The notes under the pieces: generated by a model | Told to the model about the DNA's origin: nothing | Databases searched by the model: none | The model's input: the letters and a program-made list of their open reading frames with translations, nothing else | Shown: one piece after another, positions 29,464-38,807 of the stretch | Numbering within the stretch: position 1 is the first letter of the stretch | How the letters are laid out: the number at the start of each line of letters is the position of its first letter | Made by a program: the position numbers and the translations under genes | Assembly (NCBI GenBank): GCA_021797675.1 | Contig: JAJZZH010000090.1 | Span: 1 to 39,010, forward strand | From: Bacillota bacterium | Lineage (GTDB): Bacteria > Bacillota > Sulfobacillia > Sulfobacillales > Sulfobacillaceae | Reading direction: 5' to 3' | Length of the DNA: 39,010 nucleotides

Positions 29464-30009
29464 ATGTCTCGAATCGGCAAGATGCCCGTGCCCATTCCCC
29501 AGGGCGTCGACGTTGTGATTGAAGGGGAAGGGCGCCGGGTAGAGGTGAAAGGCAGCAAGGGCCGGTTGACGCGTGAATTGCGGCCAGAGGTGCGCGTGCA
29601 GCGAGAGGGTGACGTTTTGCGGGTCATCGCGGTGGATGACAGCGGATTCGCGCGGGCCCAGTGGGGACTGTCGCGCACCTTAGTCGCCAACATGGTCCAA
29701 GGGGTATCGGCAGGATTTCACAAGGATCTCGAACTCTCCGGGGTCGGCTACCGGGCGGCTCGGCAGGGCGGCAAATTGGTGCTGACGGTAGGGTTCTCTC
29801 ATCCGGTCGAGATTGTGGCGCCGGAAGGGATCGAGTTTGAGGTGCCCAATCCCACCCATGTGTCCGTCAAGGGCTACGACCGTGAACTGGTGGGGGCGAT
29901 CGCGGCGAAGATTCGCGGTGTGCGGCCGCCAGAGCCTTATAAGGGCAAGGGCATCCGGTATGCTGGAGAAAGAGTGCGCCGTAAGGTGGGCAAGACCGGG
30001 AAGAAATAG
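29464..30009 (+). CDS. rplF: 50S ribosomal protein L6 (uL6)
   Basis: The 181-residue protein lies near the factor-binding site. [17 protein letters not shown] opens it, and the C-terminal repeat ends with the family motif [13 protein letters not shown] then [19 protein letters not shown] precedes the ATG, 49 bases after rpsH. Confidence 0.97.
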   Translation: MSRIGKMPVPIPQGVDVVIEGEGRRVEVKGSKGRLTRELRPEVRVQREGDVLRVIAVDDSGFARAQWGLSRTLVANMVQGVSAGFHKDLELSGVGYRAARQGGKLVLTVGFSHPVEIVAPEGIEFEVPNPTHVSVKGYDRELVGAIAAKIRGVRPPEPYKGKGIRYAGERVRRKVGKTGKK

Positions 30010-30044
30010 CAGGACCATCTTGTGGTGAAAGAGGAGGATGAGCG

Positions 30045-30410
30045 GTGTACAAGCGATTTGACCGCAACGCGGCACGGAAAAAGCGGCACCTGCGAATTCG
30101 GGCGCGCGTGGGGGGCACGGCGGCGAGACCGCGACTCAATGTCTTTCGTTCCAACGACCACATTTATGCGCAAGTCATTGACGACGAAAAGGGCCACACC
30201 CTGGCGGCGGCGTCGACCATGGAAGCCAGTTTGCGGAGCGAACCGGGTCGCCTGACGGTGGCCAAGGCGCGGAAAGTGGGGGCGTTGGTCGCAGAGCGGG
30301 CCTTGGCCAAGGGGGTTAGCCGGGTGGTGTTTGATCGTGGCGGCTACCGCTATCATGGCCGCGTGCAGGCGTTGGCCGAAGCCGCGCGAGAAGCGGGGCT
30401 GGAATTCTAA
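30045..30410 (+). CDS. rplR: 50S ribosomal protein L18 (uL18)
   Basis: The 121-residue protein binds 5S rRNA together with L5. Typical parts are [40 protein letters not shown] and the end [23 protein letters not shown] in two segments. GTG start behind GAGGAGG. Confidence 0.97.
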   Translation: MYKRFDRNAARKKRHLRIRARVGGTAARPRLNVFRSNDHIYAQVIDDEKGHTLAAASTMEASLRSEPGRLTVAKARKVGALVAERALAKGVSRVVFDRGGYRYHGRVQALAEAAREAGLEF

Positions 30411-30446
30411 CCATCGACCGTCGACGATTTGACGAAGGGGGAACGT

Positions 30447-30974
30447 ATGGCAAGAGGCGGACATTCGGAGGCCCAAAGCGGGCCCGAACTGAAGGAGCGG
30501 GTAGTGGCCATCAACCGGGTGGCCAAGGTGGTGAAGGGAGGGCGCCGGTTTAGCTTTAGCGCCTTGGTGGTCGTGGGTGACGAAGCGGGCCGGGTAGGGA
30601 GCGGGATGGGGAAAGCCGCCGAAATCCCCGAAGCCATCCGCAAGGGCGTGGAAGATGCCAAAAAACACATGATCACGGTGTCGCGTTTGGGCACCACGGT
30701 TCCCCACGAAGTCGTGGGGATCTTCGGGGCGGGTCGGGTGCTCATTAAGCCGGCCGGGGAAGGAACCGGGGTGATCGCGGGCGGGCCGGTGCGCGCCGTA
30801 TTGGAGGTTGCAGGAATCAAAGACGTGTTGACCAAATCCCTGGGCACAGCCAATCCGAACAATGTGGTGGCGGCCACCATGAAAGCATTGAGGCAGATGC
30901 GCGACGTCGGCCAGGTGGCCAAATTGCGGGGGCGGACGGTTCAGCAGATATTAAAAGGGGGCCACCATGGCTAG
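30447..30974 (+). CDS. rpsE: 30S ribosomal protein S5 (uS5)
   Basis: The 175-residue protein at the mRNA entry contributes to accuracy and spectinomycin sensitivity. The N-terminal domain has [19 protein letters not shown], here with KERV, and [20 protein letters not shown]. The C-terminal domain has [13 protein letters not shown]. The spectinomycin loop ([10 protein letters not shown]) looks wild type. ATG 30447 follows GAAGGGGG; a start six codons earlier is less well placed. Its end overlaps rpmD by eight bases. Confidence 0.97.
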   Translation: MARGGHSEAQSGPELKERVVAINRVAKVVKGGRRFSFSALVVVGDEAGRVGSGMGKAAEIPEAIRKGVEDAKKHMITVSRLGTTVPHEVVGIFGAGRVLIKPAGEGTGVIAGGPVRAVLEVAGIKDVLTKSLGTANPNNVVAATMKALRQMRDVGQVAKLRGRTVQQILKGGHHG

Positions 30975-31191
30975 GCTCAGAATTACCTTGGTCAAGAGTC
31001 CGATTGGTTATGCGCAGGACCAAAAAGACACGGTTAGGATGTTGGGACTGCGAAAAATGTGGGCCACCGTGGAGCATGCGGATAATCCAGGGATACGGGG
31101 GATGGTCCACAAGGTGCGCCATTTGGTCCGGATGGAAACCCTGGCTGATGGGAGTGCCGAAGGCGTCGAAGAAGGGGGAAATAACCCATGA
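30967..31191 (+). CDS. rpmD: 50S ribosomal protein L30 (uL30), extended tail
   Basis: The 74-residue protein has the family core [20 protein letters not shown], then [21 protein letters not shown]30 is normally close to 60 residues; here about 14 extra residues rich in Glu and Gly follow the core. Both ends overlap neighbours (rpsE by eight bases, rplO by four), showing tight coupling. Confidence 0.96.
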   Translation: MARLRITLVKSPIGYAQDQKDTVRMLGLRKMWATVEHADNPGIRGMVHKVRHLVRMETLADGSAEGVEEGGNNP

Positions 31192-31625
31192 GGTTGCATG
31201 ATTTGTTCCCGGCCCCGGGTTCCCACAAGGCCAAGACTCGGCGCGGTCGGGGATTGGGCTCTGGACTGGGCAAGACGGCGGGACGCGGGCACAAGGGGCA
31301 AAAGGCCCGCGCCGGGGGCTCGATTCGGCGGGGATTTGAAGGCGGCCAGATGCCCTTGCAACGCCGGCTGCCTAAGCGGGGGTTTACCAATCCCTTTCGG
31401 GTTGAGTATGAGGTCGTGAATCTCAGGGATTTGAATCGCTTTGATGCCGGCACCGAGGTCACTCCGGAGTTGCTGAAATCCATGCGCTTGGTGCGCCGCC
31501 GGCTGCCGGTGAAGATTTTGGGTGAAGGAGAGGTCGATCGGCCGTTGATCGTGAAAGCGCACGCCTTTTCGAAGTCCGCGGTGGCCAAGATCGAGGCGGC
31601 CGACGGGCGTACCGAGGTGATTTAA
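31188..31625 (+). CDS. rplO: 50S ribosomal protein L15 (uL15)
   Basis: The 145-residue protein begins with a Gly/Arg/Lys-rich extension that penetrates rRNA ([20 protein letters not shown], then QKARAG) and ends in a globular domain. The motif [18 protein letters not shown] is diagnostic. The ATG overlaps the rpmD stop; secY starts one base after its own stop. Confidence 0.97.
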   Translation: MRLHDLFPAPGSHKAKTRRGRGLGSGLGKTAGRGHKGQKARAGGSIRRGFEGGQMPLQRRLPKRGFTNPFRVEYEVVNLRDLNRFDAGTEVTPELLKSMRLVRRRLPVKILGEGEVDRPLIVKAHAFSKSAVAKIEAADGRTEVI

Positions 31626-31626
31626 C

Positions 31627-32919
31627 GTGGCTCAAAACATGGTAAACGCTTTCCGAGCGTCCAATTTGGGCCGGAAACTGGGGTTTACCGTCTTAATGCT
31701 GGTGATCTTTCGGCTCGGGTCTCATATCCCCATCCCCGGGGTGAACGCCAGCGTGATTCAGTCGCTGTTCAATAGTCAAGCGAGCATTTTTGCGCTGCTG
31801 AACCTGTTCTCCGGCGGTGCCACGGCCACCCTCTCCATTTTTGCCCTGAGCATCATCCCGTACATTGACGCGAGCATCATTATGCAGCTGTTGACGGTGG
31901 TGGTGCCCCAGTTTGAGGAATGGAGCAAGGAGGGAGAGGAGGGCCAGCGCAAGATCAACACGTGGACGCGATGGGGCAGCGTCGGCCTCGGTGCCTTGCA
32001 ATCGCTCGGGGTGGCGTTCTACCTGTACCGCTATTCGTCGGGCGGCCAGTACGTGTTTCTCACCCATACCGTGGGAGAGATGTTTTTTGTAGCCGCCATG
32101 CTGTTGGTAGGCACGGTGATCCTGATGTGGATCGGGGAGCAAATTACCGACAAGGGCATCGGCAATGGCATCTCGCTGCTGGTGCTCTTTGGCATCGTTT
32201 CGCGGATACCTTTTGGCATCAACCGCCTCGTCCAGTATGTGACCGCGGGCGTCTTGTCATGGCCGAAAATCGTGATATTCTTGGTAGTCGCGCTGATTAT
32301 CATCGCCGGCGTCGTCTTCGTCAACGAGGGCCAGCGCAACATTCCCGTCCAATATCCCAAGCGCGTGGTCGGGCGGCGCATCTATCAGGGCCACTCGACC
32401 CACTTGCCTATCCGGGTCAACCAGGCGGGCGTCATTCCAGTGATTTTTGCCATCTCCTTGTTGGTTCTGCCCTATACGGTGGCCAACTTTGCCAAAGGGC
32501 CGTGGACGATTGTTATGCAGCGGTACTTTGGCTTTACGTCGCCGCTGTATATCGGCATGGAATTCCTTCTGGTCGTGCTGTTTACGTTCTTTTACACCCA
32601 GGTCATCTTTAAGGTGGATGATGTCGCCGACAACCTGAAAAAGGCGGGGGGGTATATTCCCGGAATTCGACCCGGCAAACCGACCGCCGATTACCTTGCG
32701 CGGGTCAGCGCCCGGCTCACCTTGATTGGAGCGATCTTCTTGGGGCTGGTGTCGATCATCCCCAGCTTTATCACGATGGGCATGGGAATTCCCGGGCTCT
32801 ATTTTGGAGGGACCTCGCTCCTCATCGTGGTCGGGGTGGGATTGGACACGCTCAAACAGATGCAGTCGCACCTCTTGATGCGCCAGTATGAGGGATTCAT
32901 GAAGCGGGTGCCACAATAG
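31627..32919 (+). CDS. secY: Sec translocon channel subunit SecY
   Basis: The 430-residue membrane protein with ten helices is the protein-conducting channel. N-terminal ASNLGRKLGFTVLMLVIFRLG, the plug-region ALNLFSGGATATLSIFAL and cytoplasmic loop QRNIPVQYPKR identify it, and the loop GIRPGKPTADYL lies before the last helices. The start is GTG, using the GAGGTGA at the end of rplO. SecE is not in this window. Confidence 0.98.
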   Translation: MAQNMVNAFRASNLGRKLGFTVLMLVIFRLGSHIPIPGVNASVIQSLFNSQASIFALLNLFSGGATATLSIFALSIIPYIDASIIMQLLTVVVPQFEEWSKEGEEGQRKINTWTRWGSVGLGALQSLGVAFYLYRYSSGGQYVFLTHTVGEMFFVAAMLLVGTVILMWIGEQITDKGIGNGISLLVLFGIVSRIPFGINRLVQYVTAGVLSWPKIVIFLVVALIIIAGVVFVNEGQRNIPVQYPKRVVGRRIYQGHSTHLPIRVNQAGVIPVIFAISLLVLPYTVANFAKGPWTIVMQRYFGFTSPLYIGMEFLLVVLFTFFYTQVIFKVDDVADNLKKAGGYIPGIRPGKPTADYLARVSARLTLIGAIFLGLVSIIPSFITMGMGIPGLYFGGTSLLIVVGVGLDTLKQMQSHLLMRQYEGFMKRVPQ

Positions 32920-32960
32920 GCGGGTTGGCGACGACCTGGAGGGCATGAAGGGATGGAAGC

Positions 32961-33611
32961 ATGCGGCTTATCATGATTGGACCGCCAGGAGCGGGCAAGG
33001 GCACGCAGGCGGAGCGTTTGGCAGCCCGCATGGGTATGCCGCACATCTCCACCGGAGACCTGTTTCGGATCCACCTCAAGGCGAGCACTGAACTCGGACG
33101 TCAGGCCAAGCGCTATGTCGAAAGCGGCGGCCTGGTGCCCGACGCACTGACCGAGGCCATGGTTTGGGAGCGGCTGAGTCAGGAGGATGCTCGGGAGGGC
33201 TACGTGCTCGATGGGTTTCCGCGCAATCTCGCTCAGGCCGAGGAGTTTCAGCGCCGCTTGGAGGCCGCCCGGATGGGGCTGGACCGGGCGGTGTATCTGC
33301 GGGTGGCCGAAAATGAGTTGATGCGGCGCCTAACCGGGCGCTGGTGGTGCCCGGAGTGTCAGGCGACCTATCAGCGGACGGCGGCCTCCCCGGGCGGCGC
33401 GTGCGAGGCGTGCGGAGTGGTGCTGATTCAGCGCGAAGACGACCGGCCAGCAACGGTAAGGCGTCGCCTGCGCGTGTATTTCGAGGAGACCGCCCCCCTG
33501 GTCGGCTACTATCGCGACCGAGGGATCTTGCTGGAAATCGATGGCAATGCGCCGGTGGACGCGGTCGCGCGGTCCATTGGGGAGCGACTCGCGGAGGACG
33601 AGAGCCGATGA
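32961..33611 (+). CDS. adk: Adenylate kinase, zinc-LID type
   Basis: The 216-residue enzyme interconverts ATP plus AMP and two ADP in the cytosol. The P-loop is GPPGAGKGT (residues 7-15); the AMP site has STGDLFR and DGFPRNLAQAE. The LID carries Cys130, Cys133, Cys148 and Cys151 (CPEC and CEAC), a structural zinc site common in Gram-positive enzymes. Its stop overlaps the map start (ATGA). Confidence 0.98.
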   Translation: MRLIMIGPPGAGKGTQAERLAARMGMPHISTGDLFRIHLKASTELGRQAKRYVESGGLVPDALTEAMVWERLSQEDAREGYVLDGFPRNLAQAEEFQRRLEAARMGLDRAVYLRVAENELMRRLTGRWWCPECQATYQRTAASPGGACEACGVVLIQREDDRPATVRRRLRVYFEETAPLVGYYRDRGILLEIDGNAPVDAVARSIGERLAEDESR

Positions 33612-34372
33612 TTGAGTTGAAAAGCGCACAGCAGCGGGAAAAGATGCGTCGGGCAGGGCGGATCGTGGCCGAGGTGCTGGAAATCCTCAAGACCCGGGTC
33701 CAGGCGGGGGTGCGCACCAGAGACCTCGACGAGGTGGCCGAAGCCGAGATTCGTGCCCGGGGGGGCATTCCCGCCTTCAAGGGCTATCGCGGATACCCTG
33801 CCAGCGTGTGTGTGTCGGTGAATGAGCAAGTGGTCCACGGCATTCCGGGATCGCGTGTCTTGCGCCGTAACGACTTGGTGAGCCTGGACTTGGGCGCGGT
33901 CGTCGACGGATTCGTCGGCGACGCAGCGATCAGCGTTTTCGTAGATGGGCCGCCGAATCACGCTGCGGCGACGCTTATGCGGGTGACCGAGGCTGCCCTA
34001 TGGGCGGGAATCGCGGCGGCGAAGGTGGGGGCACGGGTGGGCGACGTGTCGGCCGCGGTCCAAGAAGAGGTGGAGGCGCATGGATTTTCGGTGGTGCGGG
34101 ACTTTGTCGGCCATGGCGTAGGTCGCGCCATGCATGAGGATCCCCAGGTTCCGAACTACGGCGTCCGCGGACGGGGCGCCCTCTTGCGGCCGGGGTTGGC
34201 CATCGCGATTGAGCCGATGGTGAACCAGGGCGGCCACGAGGTCGACGTGCTGGAGGACGGGTGGACGGTGGTGACTCGGGACGGGAGTCTCTCGTGTCAC
34301 TTTGAGCACACCATTTTCGTGGATCCTCAGGGCCCCGAAATTCTTACCCAAAATGCGAAAGATCTCGTATAA
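33608..34372 (+). CDS. map: Methionine aminopeptidase, type I
   Basis: The 254-residue enzyme removes the initiator methionine from new proteins. Metal ligands are visible: two Asp in SLDLGAVVDGFVGDAA, His in HGVGRAMHEDPQVPNYG, Glu in IAIEPMVN and Glu in HFEHTIFV. Cys precedes the last block (SCHFEH). The four-base overlap with adk shows coupling, and the gene ends where promoters for infA begin. Confidence 0.97.
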   Translation: MIELKSAQQREKMRRAGRIVAEVLEILKTRVQAGVRTRDLDEVAEAEIRARGGIPAFKGYRGYPASVCVSVNEQVVHGIPGSRVLRRNDLVSLDLGAVVDGFVGDAAISVFVDGPPNHAAATLMRVTEAALWAGIAAAKVGARVGDVSAAVQEEVEAHGFSVVRDFVGHGVGRAMHEDPQVPNYGVRGRGALLRPGLAIAIEPMVNQGGHEVDVLEDGWTVVTRDGSLSCHFEHTIFVDPQGPEILTQNAKDLV

Positions 34373-34410
34373 TAAGGGGTTGGATACCAGAATGCGGGGT
34401 CGGGTATACT
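34368..34410 (+). promoter_or_regulatory. Candidate promoter region before infA
   Basis: TTGGAT (34380-34385) and TATACT (34405-34410) are 19 bases apart, a slightly long spacer. A second, perfect TATAAT (34368-34373) overlaps the map stop codon with TTACCC 18 bases upstream of it. Either could boost infA to rplQ expression independently of the long upstream transcript. Confidence 0.45.
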
Positions 34411-34453
34411 AAAGCGTTGGGGATGTCGGCGGATGCGAGGGGAGGTGAAAAAT

Positions 34454-34672
34454 GTGGCCAAGGAAGATTCGATTGAGGTGGAGGGTACCGTTATCGAACC
34501 TTTACCAAACGCGATGTTTCGCGTAGAATTAGCAAATGGCCATCGCGTGCTGGCCCATGTCTCGGGAAAGATCCGGATGCACTTTATCAAAATTCTGGCC
34601 GGGGATAAGGTGACGGTGCAGTTATCGCCTTACGATCTAACACGCGGCCGGATTACGTATCGTTTCAAATAG
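34454..34672 (+). CDS. infA: Translation initiation factor IF-1
   Basis: The 72-residue OB-fold protein blocks the A site during initiation. [40 protein letters not shown] and [13 protein letters not shown] are the full family pattern. The start is GTG, preceded by GGGGAGGTGA; seven codons of open frame upstream contain this site and are not used. There is no KOW-domain gene between map and infA as in many Firmicutes. Confidence 0.98.
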   Translation: MAKEDSIEVEGTVIEPLPNAMFRVELANGHRVLAHVSGKIRMHFIKILAGDKVTVQLSPYDLTRGRITYRFK

Positions 34673-34735
34673 GTCAGCCTGTCGGCGAGAAGGGCGCGGC
34701 TGCATTCTTGAGCGAACTAAAGGAGGTCTGGGGCG

Positions 34736-34849
34736 ATGAAAGTGCGCGCCTCGGTTAAGCCGATTTGTGAGAAGTGCAAGGTAATTAAGCGCCATGGTCG
34801 CGTGATGGTGATTTGCGAAAATCCCAAGCACAAACAGGCGCAAGGCTAG
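34736..34849 (+). CDS. rpmJ: 50S ribosomal protein L36 (bL36), zinc type
   Basis: This 37-residue protein begins [14 protein letters not shown] and has the zinc ligands Cys11, Cys14, Cys27 and His32. AAAGGAGGT stands 11 bases before the ATG. It lies between infA and rpsM as usual. Confidence 0.97.
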   Translation: MKVRASVKPICEKCKVIKRHGRVMVICENPKHKQAQG

Positions 34850-34861
34850 GGAGGCGACACA

Positions 34862-35233
34862 GTGGCTCGAATTGCGGGAATTGACCTGCCGCGCGACAAG
34901 CGGATTGAGGCGGCATTGCCCTATATCTACGGTATCGGATTCCCGGCAGCGGCGCGAATCTTGGCGCAAAGCCAGGTGGATCCGGATATTCGGGTGCGCG
35001 ATCTGTCGGAGGAACAAGCGACCCGAATTCGCGAGGTTATCGAGCGCGACTATCGGGTGGAAGGCGACCTGCGACGAGAGGTGCAGACCAATATCAAACG
35101 GTTGGTTGATATTGGAAGTTATCGCGGTCAGCGGCACCGTCGGGGAATGCCGGTGCGTGGGCAGCGGACCAAAACCAACGCGCGTACGCGCAAGGGTCCG
35201 CGGCGAACGGTCGGCGTGCGGCGCAAGAAATAG
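34862..35233 (+). CDS. rpsM: 30S ribosomal protein S13 (uS13)
   Basis: The 123-residue protein of the 30S head bridges to the 50S subunit and P-site t[21 protein letters not shown] starts it, and the basic tail [20 protein letters not shown] ends it, with RRGMPVRGQ before that. The start is GTG with GGGAGGCGAC upstream, 12 bases after rpmJ. Confidence 0.97.
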   Translation: MARIAGIDLPRDKRIEAALPYIYGIGFPAAARILAQSQVDPDIRVRDLSEEQATRIREVIERDYRVEGDLRREVQTNIKRLVDIGSYRGQRHRRGMPVRGQRTKTNARTRKGPRRTVGVRRKK

Positions 35234-35274
35234 GCTGAGCATCGACGGACTACGAAAGAGGAGGGATGGTTGGA

Positions 35275-35667
35275 GTGCCGGCTAGGCGAACGGCTAAACC
35301 CAAACGGAGAGATCGGCGGCGTATTGATCGGGGCATTGCTCATGTCCGCTCGACGTTCAACAACACGATTGTAACGATAACCGACCCGCAGGGCAATGCG
35401 TTGTCGTGGGCGTCGGCGGGTCAGTCGGGATTCAAGGGATCCCGTAAGAGCACTCCGTTCGCGGCGCAACTGGCGGCGGAGACGGCTGCCCGGGGAGCCA
35501 TGGACTATGGCGTCAAAGAAGTGGAAGTGCTGGTCAAGGGTCCGGGTTCGGGCCGGGAGGCCGCCATTCGCTCGTTACAGGCGGCGGGGCTCGAAGTCAG
35601 CATGATTAAAGACGTGACCCCCATTCCCCACAACGGTTGCCGGCCGCCAAAACGGCGGCGCGTGTGA
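35275..35667 (+). CDS. rpsK: 30S ribosomal protein S11 (uS11)
   Basis: The 130-residue platform protein shows [37 protein letters not shown] and [18 protein letters not shown]. An ATG at 35266 is only one base from GGAGG, so the GTG at 35275, ten bases away, is the better start and gives the family length. Confidence 0.97.
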   Translation: MPARRTAKPKRRDRRRIDRGIAHVRSTFNNTIVTITDPQGNALSWASAGQSGFKGSRKSTPFAAQLAAETAARGAMDYGVKEVEVLVKGPGSGREAAIRSLQAAGLEVSMIKDVTPIPHNGCRPPKRRRV

Positions 35668-35707
35668 TGGTCGAAGCGGACCGAAAAAAAGACCAACGCG
35701 ATCCAAA

Positions 35708-35775
35708 AAGAACGTGGACGCACCAAGAACGTGGAGTCAACAAGAACGTGGAGTCAACAAGAACGTGGAGTCAAC
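35708..35775 (+). repeat. 17-base tandem repeats in the rpsK-rpsD spacer
   Basis: Three identical units beginning AAGAACGTGGAG (35725-35741, 35742-35758, 35759-35775) follow one diverged unit (35708-35724). The last is continued by AAGAAAGGAAGGAGG, the ribosome binding site of rpsD. The unit length is not a multiple of three, and no gene lies here. Confidence 0.95.
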
Positions 35776-35799
35776 AAGAAAGGAAGGAGGCGCTAAAGC

Positions 35800-36423
35800 A
35801 TGGCACGGTATACTGGGCCCGTGTGCCGACTTTGTCGGCGTGAAGGGGTCAAGCTGTATTTGAAGGGTGAGAAGTGCTTTTCGGAAAAGTGTCCCGTGGC
35901 GCGTCGGGCATATCCGCCGGGCCAGCATGGACAAGGGCGCCGTAAACTTTCTGAGTACGGAGTACAACTCCGGGAAAAGCAAAAAGCCCGCCGCACGTAC
36001 GGCGTGATGGAGGGGCAGTTTGCGCGATACTTCGGCAAGGCGGCCCAGAGAAAAGGGGTCACCGGCGAGCTTTTGCTTCAGCTTTTAGAACGCCGGCTGG
36101 ACAATGTCGTCTATCGCATGGGGCTCGCATCATCCCGGCCTGAGGCGCGCCAGTTGGTGCGCCACGGTCATTTTAGCGTGAACGGACACAAGGTGAATAT
36201 TCCCTCGTATTCGGTCAAGCCCGGCGATGTGATTCGCGTCCGCGACGCCAGCCGAACCAAGACGCGTTTCAAGGAAATGGCGCAGCCCGAGGCCCGCGGC
36301 ATCCCTGAGTGGCTCGAGGTGCATGCCGAGAAGATGGAAGGGACGGTGTTGCGGTTGCCGAACCGCGATGAGATTGACGCCCCGGTCCAGGAGCAGTTGA
36401 TTGTCGAATGGTACTCGCGGTAA
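35800..36423 (+). CDS. rpsD: 30S ribosomal protein S4 (uS4), zinc type
   Basis: The 207-residue primary 16S binder also acts as an autogenous repressor in several bacteria. Cys9, Cys12, Cys26 and Cys31 form the N-terminal zinc knuckle. The S4 domain reads [21 protein letters not shown] in two parts, then [28 protein letters not shown] precedes the ATG. It directly precedes rpoA, whose start region carries a hairpin. Confidence 0.98.
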   Translation: MARYTGPVCRLCRREGVKLYLKGEKCFSEKCPVARRAYPPGQHGQGRRKLSEYGVQLREKQKARRTYGVMEGQFARYFGKAAQRKGVTGELLLQLLERRLDNVVYRMGLASSRPEARQLVRHGHFSVNGHKVNIPSYSVKPGDVIRVRDASRTKTRFKEMAQPEARGIPEWLEVHAEKMEGTVLRLPNRDEIDAPVQEQLIVEWYSR

Positions 36424-36476
36424 TTCGGAACGGGTACGAGCTGTTGAGCCGAGAGGCGTTCGCGAAAGGGGGCGAG

Positions 36477-36495
36477 GGCCTGGTGACACCAGGCC
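36477..36495 (+). promoter_or_regulatory. Hairpin between ribosome binding site and rpoA start
   Basis: GGCCTGGT (36477-36484) and ACCAGGCC (36488-36495) form a perfect eight-pair stem with loop GAC. The purine-rich AAAGGGGG lies at 36465-36472 and the ATG at 36501. With the stem folded, four plus five unpaired bases separate the two, a normal spacing; unfolded, the gap is 28 bases. The loop also contains a GTG in frame (36483). Confidence 0.7.
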
Positions 36496-36500
36496 AATCC

Positions 36501-37448
36501 ATGACCGAAATCGAGAAACCGGAAGTGCGCCGGGTTGACGATGAAAGCGAGGCTAACTACGGGAGGTTCGTCATTGAACCGCTGGACCGCGGTTACGGCA
36601 TTACGTTGGGAAATGCGCTCCGGCGGGTGCTGTTGTCATCGTTACCGGGGACAGCCGTCACCTCGGTGAGGGTCGAGGGCGTACTGCACGAATTTTCGGT
36701 GATTCCCGGCGTGGTGGAGGATACCGCGGACATTATCCTTAACGTCAAACATTTGGCGCTTCGCCTGTGGTCTGATGAGCCGCACACCGTCCGCATCGAT
36801 AAGGTGGGCCCCTGCCGGGTGACGGCCGGAGACATTCAGGCGGACGCCGATATCGACATTCTCGACGCCGACCAGTACCTGGCCGAGGTCGACGAGGGCG
36901 GCCGGTTGGCGATGGACCTAACCGTCGAACGCGGTCGCGGCTATGTCTCGGCGGAAAAGAACAAGCGGCCCGATCAGGCGGTCGGTGTCATCCCGGTGGC
37001 GTCGATTTTCAGCCCGGTCCGCAAGGTGAACTGGTCGGTGGCCGATACGCGGGTCGGCCAAATCACGGATTACGATCAGCTTACGCTGGAAGTCTGGACG
37101 GACGGCTCGCTCAGCCCGGAAGAGGCGATTTCGATGGGAGCGAAAATTCTATCCGACCACCTCAGACTATTCATGGAACTGACCGACGGGGTGCAAGGCG
37201 TGGAAATCGGGGTCGAGCGCGACGAGGACCGGCGAGACCGGCTGTTGGAGATGCCCATTGAGGAGCTGGATCTGTCGGTGCGTTCGTTCAACTGCTTGAA
37301 GCGAGCGGGGATCAACACGGTGGGCGAGTTGACCAATAAAACCGATGAAGACATGATGAAAGTACGCAACTTGGGCAAGAAGTCACTGGAAGAGGTCAAG
37401 GAAAAATTGGTGGCTTTGGGGCTATATCTTAAGGCTTCCCCAGAGTAA
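36501..37448 (+). CDS. rpoA: RNA polymerase alpha subunit
   Basis: The 315-residue subunit dimerises to start polymerase assembly. The N-terminal domain has [20 protein letters not shown] and [16 protein letters not shown]. After the linker, the C-terminal domain ([20 protein letters not shown], then GEL) carries the DNA- and activator-contacting [11 protein letters not shown] motif. ATG 36501 gives the family start (MTEIEKPEV) and the Bacillus-like length. GTG 36483 would add six residues and has the better linear spacing to AAAGGGGG, so it remains possible. Confidence 0.96.
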   Translation: MTEIEKPEVRRVDDESEANYGRFVIEPLDRGYGITLGNALRRVLLSSLPGTAVTSVRVEGVLHEFSVIPGVVEDTADIILNVKHLALRLWSDEPHTVRIDKVGPCRVTAGDIQADADIDILDADQYLAEVDEGGRLAMDLTVERGRGYVSAEKNKRPDQAVGVIPVASIFSPVRKVNWSVADTRVGQITDYDQLTLEVWTDGSLSPEEAISMGAKILSDHLRLFMELTDGVQGVEIGVERDEDRRDRLLEMPIEELDLSVRSFNCLKRAGINTVGELTNKTDEDMMKVRNLGKKSLEEVKEKLVALGLYLKASPE

Positions 37449-37480
37449 GTGGCGGCCAGCATGGTCGCATGCCAAGCGTA

Positions 37481-37500
37481 GAGCAACGAGCAACGAGCAG
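37481..37500 (+). repeat. 7-base tandem repeat before rplQ
   Basis: GAGCAAC occurs twice in tandem (37481-37494) and a third partial copy follows (37495-37500), in the 81-base rpoA-rplQ spacer. The AAAGGAGGG ribosome binding site starts 14 bases later. Confidence 0.75.
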
Positions 37501-37529
37501 AAAGCGGAGTGTAAAAGGAGGGATGGCGC

Positions 37530-37874
37530 GTGCCGAAAGCGCACCGGAAATTGGGACGACCGGGTGATCAGCGGCGGGCGCTCTTACGCAACCAGGTGAC
37601 GGCGCTGCTGAAGGAAGACCGCATCACAACGACGGTAGCCCGGGCCCATGAGGTGAACCGGGTAGCCGAACACATGGTGGCACTGGGCAAGCGGGGAGAC
37701 TTGGCGGCCCGCCGGCTGGCGTTGGCGTATGTTTTGGAAGAAGAGGTGGTGGCCAAGTTGTTCTCCACGATTGCGCCGCGCTATGCCGACCGGGAAGGCG
37801 GGTACACGCGCATTATGCGCATCGGCTTTCGTCGAGGGGACGCGGCGCCGATGGCAATCTTGGAATTAGTGTAG
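37530..37874 (+). CDS. rplQ: 50S ribosomal protein L17 (bL17)
   Basis: The 114-residue protein near the tunnel exit shows [20 protein letters not shown], then [10 protein letters not shown] and [21 protein letters not shown]. The start is GTG behind AAAGGAGGG. It ends the alpha cluster and is followed by a terminator. Confidence 0.97.
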   Translation: MPKAHRKLGRPGDQRRALLRNQVTALLKEDRITTTVARAHEVNRVAEHMVALGKRGDLAARRLALAYVLEEEVVAKLFSTIAPRYADREGGYTRIMRIGFRRGDAAPMAILELV

Positions 37875-37892
37875 GGCGTTTGATCGTTGGCA

Positions 37893-37928
37893 ATGGGGCG
37901 CGGTCGCTTGGCGACGGCGCCCATTTTT
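37893..37928 (+). terminator. Terminator of the rpsJ-rplQ supercluster
   Basis: GGGCGC (37896-37901) pairs with GCGCCC (37917-37922) and GTCGC (37903-37907) with GCGAC (37911-37915) around the loop TTG. A five-T run follows (37924-37928). It lies 18 bases after the rplQ stop. Confidence 0.85.
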
Positions 37929-37973
37929 CATCTTCGGCCGACGCCGGCCAGCGAACGGAAAAGGAGTACCATC

Positions 37974-38807
37974 TTGGCCATTCGTTTTCGTTGCCTGTAC
38001 GACGGTACGGACTTTTATGGATTTCAGCGGCAGGAGGGCCGCCCCACCATTCAAGGAGTGCTGGAGTCCACCCTCTCGCGGCACCTGGGGCACGGGGCAA
38101 TTGTAGGCGCGGGCAGAACCGACCGGGGGGTGCATGCGCAAGGGCAGGTGATCGTGTGGAAAGGGCCGTGTGCGATCCCGCTGGACAAGGTAGCGTGGGT
38201 CTTGAACCAAAAGTTACCGGAAAGCATTCGCCTGCGCGATCCGCGCGTCGTGGCCGACGACTGGGATCCGATCCGCTCGCCCAACTGGAAGCGGTACCGC
38301 TATCGGATTTGGCGGGAACCGGCGGTCTGTCTGCCCTGGGTGCGTTATACGACGCCTGTCCCAAGACCGCTGGATTGGGACGTCTTGTGTCAGGATGCGT
38401 CGCGGTTTCTAGGACAGCACGATTTTCGCGCCTTTCGCGGGGAGGGTTCGACCGCCAAGACGACAGTGCGAACGGTGAGCGTCAGCCGTTGGCTTCAGGA
38501 GGCGGGGGGACGCATATGGTGTTATGAGGTCGAGGCGGACGGCTTTTTATATCATATGGTTCGCATGATGGTAGCGGCGATGCTGCAAGACGCTATGGAG
38601 TCCGGATGTCGTCGGGTGGAGGACGGACTCCTGGATCCGACCGGGGGCAAAGTGGCGGCTCCCGCAGCGGCCAAGGGATTAACCCTGGAATCGGTGCATT
38701 ACGTCGGTGAAGCCGAGAACGGGGAAACGCCAGGGGTTTCGGGAGATCATGGTGGGTCTCGGCCGCAATCCCGCTGCGGCACTGCTTTGACGAGACGTAG
38801 CCCCTAA
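37974..38807 (+). CDS. truA: tRNA pseudouridine synthase A
   Basis: The 277-residue enzyme makes pseudouridine at positions 38-40 of the tRNA anticodon arm. Catalytic Asp50 lies in GAGRTDRGVHA; RFRCLYDGTDFYGFQRQ and the C-terminal DGFLYHMVRMMV motif confirm the family. TTG 37974 is seven bases after AAGGAG and gives the usual start; the frame upstream passes through the terminator. About 30 tail residues rich in Gly, Ser and Arg exceed the fold. No promoter was firmly identified. Confidence 0.96.
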   Translation: MAIRFRCLYDGTDFYGFQRQEGRPTIQGVLESTLSRHLGHGAIVGAGRTDRGVHAQGQVIVWKGPCAIPLDKVAWVLNQKLPESIRLRDPRVVADDWDPIRSPNWKRYRYRIWREPAVCLPWVRYTTPVPRPLDWDVLCQDASRFLGQHDFRAFRGEGSTAKTTVRTVSVSRWLQEAGGRIWCYEVEADGFLYHMVRMMVAAMLQDAMESGCRRVEDGLLDPTGGKVAAPAAAKGLTLESVHYVGEAENGETPGVSGDHGGSRPQSRCGTALTRRSP

